DNA from: Gadus chalcogrammus
Lineage: Eukaryota > Chordata > Actinopteri > Gadiformes > Gadidae
Length of the DNA: 64,000 bases
Assembly (NCBI RefSeq): GCF_026213295.1
Contig: NC_079423.1
Span: forward strand, 11,730,446-11,794,445
Direction: 5' to 3'
Numbering within the stretch: the first letter of the stretch is position 1; every line of letters begins with the position of its first letter. This document shows positions 57,615-64,000 of the stretch, piece by piece. The notes beneath the pieces were generated by a model, which was not told where the DNA came from, searched no databases, and worked only from the letters and a program-made list of their open reading frames with translations. A program made the position numbers and the translations under genes.

Positions 57615-58200
57615 TTTCTTTTTCAACTCGAGCTCATTGCCTCCGTGGCCTACCGTGGCGTACCGTGACCTGATGTTTACTGCCAACCGCTTTGGAGGAT
57701 TTAAGCAACATACAAAAACTGACAACGTCTCTCAAAACTATTTTTGTGAAACATGAGAACATTATTTTTTCGCGATTTTCTTTTTCTTTCTAGTCTTTTA
57801 ACTTTTTAATCAGTTTTCTTTTGCTTACTTTCAACACCTTCTGTCTGAAACCCTTCTGGACCTCGGATCGGACTACAAAGTTAAGTTAAGTAACTGCGTC
57901 AGTTTTCTTTATTTATTTATTTATTTCTGAACGTTAAACGTCTGCGTGTTTTGTTTTGTGTTTTGTGCGTGGAGTCGTGCAGCTGTTGGTGGATGACACC
58001 TGCTGGCCGGCTAGACTGCTGTTAACCCCCGGCGCCGTCCAATTGGCTTCCCCGTCTCCAGCGTAGCTACAACCGGCTTGCTCCACTCCTCTGCCTCCGC
58101 CGTGCTCGCTCTGTGGCTTCACCATAATCGCCTGGATCTACCGCTGGCTTCTTCCGACTTCACAACCTGTGGATTTTAACCTGTTCCTCTGGATTGCGCT

Positions 58201-61200
58201 ATGTTTGACTCTCACGTAACGAGCGCATCTCTGCCGCTCCGTTACTCGGTAACGGAGATGTTACGTCTACGGATCTTCTCAAGGACCCAACCACCTCAGC
58301 TTGCATCCCCCCAGGACATTCTCAAACGACCAAAATACATCCACCGAGGCTCTGGACGGAATTTTCAGTACACTCACACCAGCAACAAAAACATCCGCTC
58401 CTTCTGGTCCACTGGGCCCCGCCCCCCTCCTCGCACAGCCCGTACGGTCAGTCCCGTCAATCACAGTGTACTGTTCCCTCTGCTCAAAGCAACCTGCTAC
58501 ACTCCACTCACCTGTCTGAAACTCTGTCTGCTGAACACCAGATCCCTCAGTAATAAGGCCCTTTTGATAAATGACTTTATTGTTGACCAGAGCCTAGACA
58601 TTCTCTGCCTCACTGAGACCTGGCAACAACCAAATGACTTCTCCCATCTAAATGAAGCAGTCCCACCAGGTTTTTCTTTTATTAGTAAACCCCGGGTTAA
58701 TGGGAGGGGGGGTGGCCTCGCTCTCCTCCATCGTGATAACATCAAAGTCACCACTGTCACAGTCCCCCTTCATTCCTCCTTTGAATGTCTAGCTGTAAAA
58801 CTCTCAGGCCCCAAACCCACTATCATTGTCACCATTTACAGACCGCCAAAACCCTCCGCCGTTTTCCTCAATGAATTCTCATCACTACTTACTTCTGTAT
58901 GTGCAATGTCCCCCACTGTTATCCTCCTTGGTGATTTCAACATCCACATTGACAACCCATCCTGTACTTTTGCTAATGACTTCACATCACTTCTGGACTG
59001 TCTTGGCATCACACAACATGTCAACCTCCCAACCCATAACAAAGGTCACATTCTGGATTTAATCTGCTGCACTGACATCACTCCCACTAACCTTGATGTC
59101 ATTGATTTCCCCATCTCCGACCACAAAGCTGTACTTTTTGACATTCATACCCAACTACACAAAAGCAAGGAACAACGGACCATCTCCTTCAGAAACATCA
59201 AACTTATCAACACCACAGACCTCTCCACCATGATCAGCTCCTACCCCAACCCTCCCCCAGCTTCCTCCCTGACTGACCTGGTGACTCACTACAATAACTG
59301 CCTCTCCTCCTCCCTCACCACCCTGGCCCCCCTGAAAACCCGTTCAGTCTCATTCACCCACACTGCTCCCTGGTTCACTCCTCATCTGCGCCAGCTCAAA
59401 GCCACTGGTCGTCGACTGGAGCGACTCTACAAAAAGACTCAACTCACTGTACACCGCCAAATGTATTCGGACCACCTCCATCACTACAAGAATGCCCTCA
59501 CTACTGCCAAAACCTCATACTACTCCAACCTCATCAACACTGGTACAGGCAACAGCAGAGTCCTCTTCTCAACAGTCAGCCACTTACTTCAGCCTCCTAA
59601 ATCTCTCCCTCCAGACATTTCCACCACCCAATGCACTGCGTTCCTTGACTTCTTCAGCTCTAAAATCAACACCATTCACCAACAACTGGCCTCATCTCGC
59701 ACCCCCTCTGATGACCCACCCTGGATGATCACCTCTGGCCAACCTCTCATCAGCTCCCTCTCTGACTTCACCCTAGTAACAGAACAGACCGTTTCAGAAC
59801 TCATCCGCAAAGCCAAAACCACCACCTGTCAGCTCGATCCTCTTCCCACCTCCCTTGTCAAAGCATGTCTTCCGTCCATCTCCCCCATGATCACCAACAT
59901 AATTAACTCCTCCCTCACTACTGGTACTGTACCCCCCACTCTCAAGCTGGCTGCCATCACTCCCATCCTGAAAAAACCTGGTGCTGACCCAACTGACCTT
60001 AACCATTACCGGCCCATCTCCAATCTCCCTTTCATCTCCAAAACACTTGAAAGGGTGGTTGCCGCACAACTACAGTCCCACCTCGACACTAACAATCTCC
60101 ACGAACCGTTCCAATCTGGCTTCCGTCCAAAACACAGCACTGAAACAGCCCTAGTCAAAATCACCAACGACCTCCTCCTTGCAGCCGACTCTGGATTACT
60201 CACCATTCTCATCCTCCTCGATCTCAGCGCAGCATTCGACACCATCTCCCACCCTCTGCTCCTGGACCGCCTAGCTGGTATTGGGATCACTGGTGCTGCA
60301 CTCTCCTGGTTTACATCCTACCTCACCGGCCGTCAACAATTTGTTCAACTAAGCAACCACAAGTCTGGGTGTTCAGGTGTCTCACTGGGTGTCCCCCAGG
60401 GGTCAGTCTTGGGTCCACTCCTCTTCACCACTTACCTCCTCCCGCTGGGCACACTCCTCCGTCACCATGGGGTCCATTTTCACTGCTACGCTGACGACAC
60501 ACAGGTCTACATCTCCACCAAACCCACCGCTGCCATCCCCCCCACTTCCCTCATCACGTGCCTGGAAGAGATCCGGAGCTGGTTGAGCAGGAACTTCCTG
60601 AAACTCAATGGAAACAAGACCGAGGCCCTGCTCATCGGATCCAAATCCACCCTCACTAAATCACAACACACCCCAGCTCCACTCATAATTATCGATGGTT
60701 TCCCAGTACCCTTCTCCTCCAAAGTCAAGAGCCTCGGCGTCATCCTGGACAACACCCTCTCATTCGCACCCCATATTCACAACATCACCCGGACTGCATT
60801 CTTCCACCTCCGCAACATCGCCAGACTCCGCCCATCACTGACCCAATCCAGCACTGAAATCCTAGTTCACTCATTTGTCACATCACGCATAGACTACTGC
60901 AACGCCCTCCTCACCGGACTCCCCACCAAACTCATCAACAGACTGCAGATCATTCAGAACTCAGCCGCCCGGATCATCATCCGCACCAAATCATCTGACC
61001 ACATCACCCCTGTCCTCATTCAACTTCACTGGCTCCCAGTACACTACCGCATCCAATACAAAACCCTACTCCTCACCTACAAAGCTCTCCACAACCTAGC
61101 CCCCAGTTACCTCTGCGACCTCCTCCAAGAATACACTCCCTCCCGCTCCCTCCGCTCAACCTCTGCTGGACTACTATGTATCCCCACATCACGACTCACT

Positions 61201-61341
61201 TCAATGGGTGCCCGGTCATTCAGCTGTTCAGCACCCAGGCTCTGGAACTCCCTCCCCCCACACATAAAACAGTCAGACACCATTACAACCTTCAAGTCAC
61301 AACTCAAAACTCACCTGTTCAAACTCGCACACAACGTCTAA
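58201..61341 (+). CDS. L2 LINE protein: AP endonuclease and reverse transcriptase
   Basis: 1046 aa, uninterrupted. It makes the nick and the cDNA for L2 retrotransposition. Residues 1-105 are not recognised and are basic and Pro/Ser-rich. The endonuclease (about 106-315) shows [10 protein letters not shown] (N112), E139 in CLTETW, GDFN (244-247) and ISDHKAV (SDH 306-308). The reverse transcriptase (about 570-800) shows [20 protein letters not shown], motif [12 protein letters not shown] (D674), [13 protein letters not shown] and YADD (763-766). The C-terminus has [12 protein letters not shown] and [10 protein letters not shown], conserved in L2/CR1 proteins. The start is the first Met; Met20 is possible. 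It differs from the Mutsu-like ORF2 in lacking a C-terminal zinc motif and in not being inserted in the gene. Confidence 0.92.
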   Translation: MFDSHVTSASLPLRYSVTEMLRLRIFSRTQPPQLASPQDILKRPKYIHRGSGRNFQYTHTSNKNIRSFWSTGPRPPPRTARTVSPVNHSVLFPLLKATCYTPLTCLKLCLLNTRSLSNKALLINDFIVDQSLDILCLTETWQQPNDFSHLNEAVPPGFSFISKPRVNGRGGGLALLHRDNIKVTTVTVPLHSSFECLAVKLSGPKPTIIVTIYRPPKPSAVFLNEFSSLLTSVCAMSPTVILLGDFNIHIDNPSCTFANDFTSLLDCLGITQHVNLPTHNKGHILDLICCTDITPTNLDVIDFPISDHKAVLFDIHTQLHKSKEQRTISFRNIKLINTTDLSTMISSYPNPPPASSLTDLVTHYNNCLSSSLTTLAPLKTRSVSFTHTAPWFTPHLRQLKATGRRLERLYKKTQLTVHRQMYSDHLHHYKNALTTAKTSYYSNLINTGTGNSRVLFSTVSHLLQPPKSLPPDISTTQCTAFLDFFSSKINTIHQQLASSRTPSDDPPWMITSGQPLISSLSDFTLVTEQTVSELIRKAKTTTCQLDPLPTSLVKACLPSISPMITNIINSSLTTGTVPPTLKLAAITPILKKPGADPTDLNHYRPISNLPFISKTLERVVAAQLQSHLDTNNLHEPFQSGFRPKHSTETALVKITNDLLLAADSGLLTILILLDLSAAFDTISHPLLLDRLAGIGITGAALSWFTSYLTGRQQFVQLSNHKSGCSGVSLGVPQGSVLGPLLFTTYLLPLGTLLRHHGVHFHCYADDTQVYISTKPTAAIPPTSLITCLEEIRSWLSRNFLKLNGNKTEALLIGSKSTLTKSQHTPAPLIIIDGFPVPFSSKVKSLGVILDNTLSFAPHIHNITRTAFFHLRNIARLRPSLTQSSTEILVHSFVTSRIDYCNALLTGLPTKLINRLQIIQNSAARIIIRTKSSDHITPVLIQLHWLPVHYRIQYKTLLLTYKALHNLAPSYLCDLLQEYTPSRSLRSTSAGLLCIPTSRLTSMGARSFSCSAPRLWNSLPPHIKQSDTITTFKSQLKTHLFKLAHNV

Positions 61342-61415
61342 CTGATCACTGTTTTGATTGTTTTTTTGTTTTGTTTTGTCTTGTTTTTGTTTTATTTATT
61401 TCTTATTGCTTATGT

Positions 61416-61462
<47 letters not shown>

Positions 61463-61595
61463 TTATTTTTTTTTTTCCACAATGTCTTGCTTTTTTTTTA
61501 AATATGTATGATGACTATATGCTCTGTAAGGTGACCTTGGGTGTTTTGAAAGGCGCCTCTAAATTAAATGTATTATTATTATTATTATTATTATT
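61342..61595 (+). other. L2 3' UTR with microsatellites
   Basis: T-rich 3' UTR with (TTTA)n at 61415-61462 and a terminal (TTA)n at 61571-61595. The last tract is the usual L2 3' end and may be a template-slippage product. Confidence 0.85.
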
Positions 61596-61977
61596 AGTAT
61601 AGTGATACTGCCAGCAGGGAGCACCAGAGAGCTGAACCGACAGTTGTACATTTCTTAAACTTTCACCAACACAAACACGCACGCTCACTTCAGATCATGG
61701 GAGGACGTCAAAAAATCACCACCCATTCTCTGACACTTTAACCGTTAACCTTGGTTCAAACATTTAACATCACACGCACACGCAGTGTATTTCAGATAAT
61801 TAATGAATTCAGATGTCACAATGATCGTTTACATGGATAAGGAGTCCTACTGAATCAATTACTGCCGTTTATATCTAACTAATGATTGTTTTTGTAAGAG
61901 TGTAACGTCGAGCCTCAGCAGCTTTCTCACTCCTTATGTGCTACTGTATAAAACCTGGTTTTGCGCCTGCACTAATT

Positions 61978-62097
61978 GCTTACGGCCATACCACCCTGAA
62001 CACGCCCGATCTCGTCTGATCTCGGAAGCTAAGCAGGGTCGGGCCTGGTTAGTACTTGGATGGGAGACCGCCTGGGAATACCAGGTGCTGTAAGCTT
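61978..62097 (+). rRNA. 5S rRNA: 5S rRNA, copy 79
   Basis: Same as copy 1. Up-AAGAG; L-gcc. Confidence 0.97.
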
Positions 62098-62625
62098 TTT
62101 CTTTTTCAACTCGAGCTCATTGCCTCCGTGGCCTACCGTGGCGTACCGTGACCTGATGTTTACTGCCAACCGCTTTGGAGGATTTAAGCAACATACAAAA
62201 ACTGACAACGTCTCTCAAAACTATTTTTGTGAAACATGAGGACAGTATAGTGATACTGCCAGCAGGGAGCACCAGAGAGCTGAACCGACAGTTGTACATT
62301 TCTTAAACTTTCACCAACACAAACACGCACGCTCACTTCAGATCATGGGAGGACGTCAAAAAATCACCACCCATTCTCTGACACTTTAACCGTTAACCTT
62401 GGTTCAAACATTTAACATCACACGCACACGCAGTGTATTTCAGATAATTAATGAATTCAGATGTCACAATGATCGTTTACATGGATAAGGAGTCCTACTG
62501 AATCAATTACTGCCGTTTATATCTAACTAATGATTGTTTTTGTAAGAGTGTAACGTCGAGCCTCAGCAGCTTTCTCACTCCTTATGTGCTACTGTATAAA
62601 ACCTGGTTTTGCGCCTGCACTAATT

Positions 62626-62745
62626 GCTTACGGCCATACCACCCTGAACACGCCCGATCTCGTCTGATCTCGGAAGCTAAGCAGGGTCGGGCCTGGTTAG
62701 TACTTGGATGGGAGACCGCCTGGGAATACCAGGTGCTGTAAGCTT
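62626..62745 (+). rRNA. 5S rRNA: 5S rRNA, copy 80
   Basis: Same as copy 1. Up-AAGAG; S. Confidence 0.97.
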
Positions 62746-63263
62746 TTTCTTTTTCAACTCGAGCTCATTGACTCCGTGGCGTACCGTGACCTGATGTTTA
62801 CTGCCAACCGCTTTGGAGGATTTAAGCAACATACAAAAACTGACAACGTCTCTCAAAACTATTTTTGTGAAACATGAGGACAGTATAGTGATACTGCCAG
62901 CAGGGAGCACCAGAGAGCTGAACCGACAGTTGTACATTTCTTAAACTTTCACCAACACAAACACGCACGCTCACTTCAGATCATGGGAGGACGTCAAAAA
63001 ATCACCACCCATTCTCTGACACTTTAACCGTTAACCTTGGTTCAAACATTTAACATCACACGCACACGCAGTGTATTTCAGATAATTAATGAATTCAGAT
63101 GTCACAATGATCGTTTACATGGATAAGGAGTCCTACTGAATCAATTACTGCCGTTTATATCTAACTAATGATTGTTTTTGTAAAAGTGTAACGTCGAGCC
63201 TCAGCAGCTTTCTCACTCCTTATGTGCTACTGTATAAAACCTGGTTTTGCGCCTGCACTAATT

Positions 63264-63383
63264 GCTTACGGCCATACCACCCTGAACACGCCCGATCTCG
63301 TCTGATCTCGGAAGCTAAGCAGGGTCGGGCCTGGTTAGTACTTGGATGGGAGACCGCCTGGGAATACCAGGTGCTGTAAGCTT
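63264..63383 (+). rRNA. 5S rRNA: 5S rRNA, copy 81
   Basis: Same as copy 1. Up-AAAAG; L-gcc. Confidence 0.97.
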
Positions 63384-63911
63384 TTTCTTTTTCAACTCGA
63401 GCTCATTGCCTCCGTGGCCTACCGTGGCGTACCGTGACCTGATGTTTACTGCCAACCGCTTTGGAGGATTTAAGCAACATACAAAAACTGACAACGTCTC
63501 TCAAAACTATTTTTGTGAAACATGAGGACAGTATAGTGATACTGCCAGCAGGGAGCACCAGAGAGCTGAACCGACAGTTGTACATTTCTTAAACTTTCAC
63601 CAACACAAACACGCACGCTCACTTCAGATCATGGGAGGACGTCAAAAAATCACCACCCATTCTCTGACACTTTAACCGTTAACCTTGGTTCAAACATTTA
63701 ACATCACACGCACACGCAGTGTATTTCAGATAATTAATGAATTCAGATGTCACAATGATCGTTTACATGGATAAGGAGTCCTACTGAATCAATTACTGCC
63801 GTTTATATCTAACTAATGATTGTTTTTGTAAGAGTGTAACGTCGAGCCTCAGCAGCTTTCTCACTCCTTATGTGCTACTGTATAAAACCTGGTTTTGCGC
63901 CTGCACTAATT

Positions 63912-64000
63912 GCTTACGGCCATACCACCCTGAACACGCCCGATCTCGTCTGATCTCGGAAGCTAAGCAGGGTCGGGCCTGGTTAGTACTTGGATGGGAG
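63912..64000 (+). rRNA. 5S rRNA: 5S rRNA, copy 82 (cut by window end)
   Basis: First 89 nt, identical to copy 1. Up-AAGAG. Confidence 0.97.

Larger units (their letters stand above)
46688..57761 (+). repeat. 5S rDNA tandem array, segment 5 (copies 62-78)
   Basis: The most diverged part of the array. Private variants recur in distant units: CATACACTAATT upstream (67, 69, 75), AAGGAGGG (70, 76), AATGTATTCAG with GTTC(C)TACT (before 65, 68, 71, 73), CACTCGCAC (before 70, 72, 76). Such sharing indicates block duplication by unequal exchange. Confidence 0.94.
57762..61595 (+). mobile_element. L2-clade non-LTR retrotransposon
   Basis: About 3.8 kb inserted in the NTS after copy 78, at the edge of the CAGTAT hairpin. 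The left flank ends CATGAGAACA and the right resumes AGTATAGTG, so there is at most a 1-bp duplication. It has a 5' leader of about 440 bp with no gene visible, one ORF (58201-61341), and a 3' end GAAAGGCGCCTCTAAATTAAATG followed by (TTA)n, typical of fish L2 elements. An ORF1 is not seen, so the element may be 5' truncated or use only this ORF. The ORF is intact, suggesting a young copy. Confidence 0.85.
61596..64000 (+). repeat. 5S rDNA tandem array, segment 6 (copies 79-82)
   Basis: Units return to the consensus gene sequence. The window ends inside copy 82. Confidence 0.96.

Noticed and set aside
57934..58125. 63-aa minus-strand ORF in the L2 leader
   Set aside because: No recognisable family and low-complexity composition; treated as chance.

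Overview
The window is a head-to-tail array of 5S ribosomal RNA genes from a ray-finned fish genome. All copies are on the + strand and repeat every 638 or 648 bp (120-bp gene plus about 520-bp non-transcribed spacer, NTS). Teleost origin is inferred from the gene type (starts GCTTACGGCC, ends GTAAGCTT), a TATA-like box about 30 bp upstream, and the resident elements: a Tx1/Mutsu-like LINE, an L2-clade LINE and two PIF/Harbinger remnants. I cannot name the species. There are 82 5S loci: 76 roughly full length, one divergent, four fragments and one cut by the window end.

Layout. 1-13638: 21 near-identical units. 13639-15031: Harbinger remnant A in a spacer, with a CAG target duplication and a broken transposase tail. 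15032-22336: units of long (L) and short (S) spacer class. 22337-22436: a 100-N gap, followed by an A-rich tail fused to a 5S gene, so a retroinsertion lies partly in the gap. To 33585: more homogeneous units, plus a 128-bp 5S-derived SINE-like insert near 32.2 kb. 33586-39420: a 5.8-kb LINE with two open reading frames inserted inside a 5S gene, splitting it at nucleotides 28-30. 39421-45373: diverged units including a two-unit higher-order repeat. 45374-46687: Harbinger remnant B with a CTG target duplication and a broken Myb-like gene. 46688-57761: the most diverged part of the array. 57762-61595: an L2-clade LINE with one 1046-aa ORF in a spacer. 61596-64000: homogeneous units again.

How it works together. 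Each complete unit carries an upstream TATA-like box, an internal TFIIIA control region (box A, intermediate element, box C) and two T5 tracts for Pol III termination. The site-specific LINE encodes a zinc-knuckle ORF1 protein and an endonuclease/reverse transcriptase ORF2 protein, and uses the 5S gene as its target. Three junctions fall at about the same 5S position, suggesting repeated use of one nick site, apparently also by a 5S-derived RNA. The other insertions lie in spacers. Unit similarity changes strongly along the window, as expected from unequal exchange and gene conversion acting unevenly. No ordinary single-copy host gene is visible.
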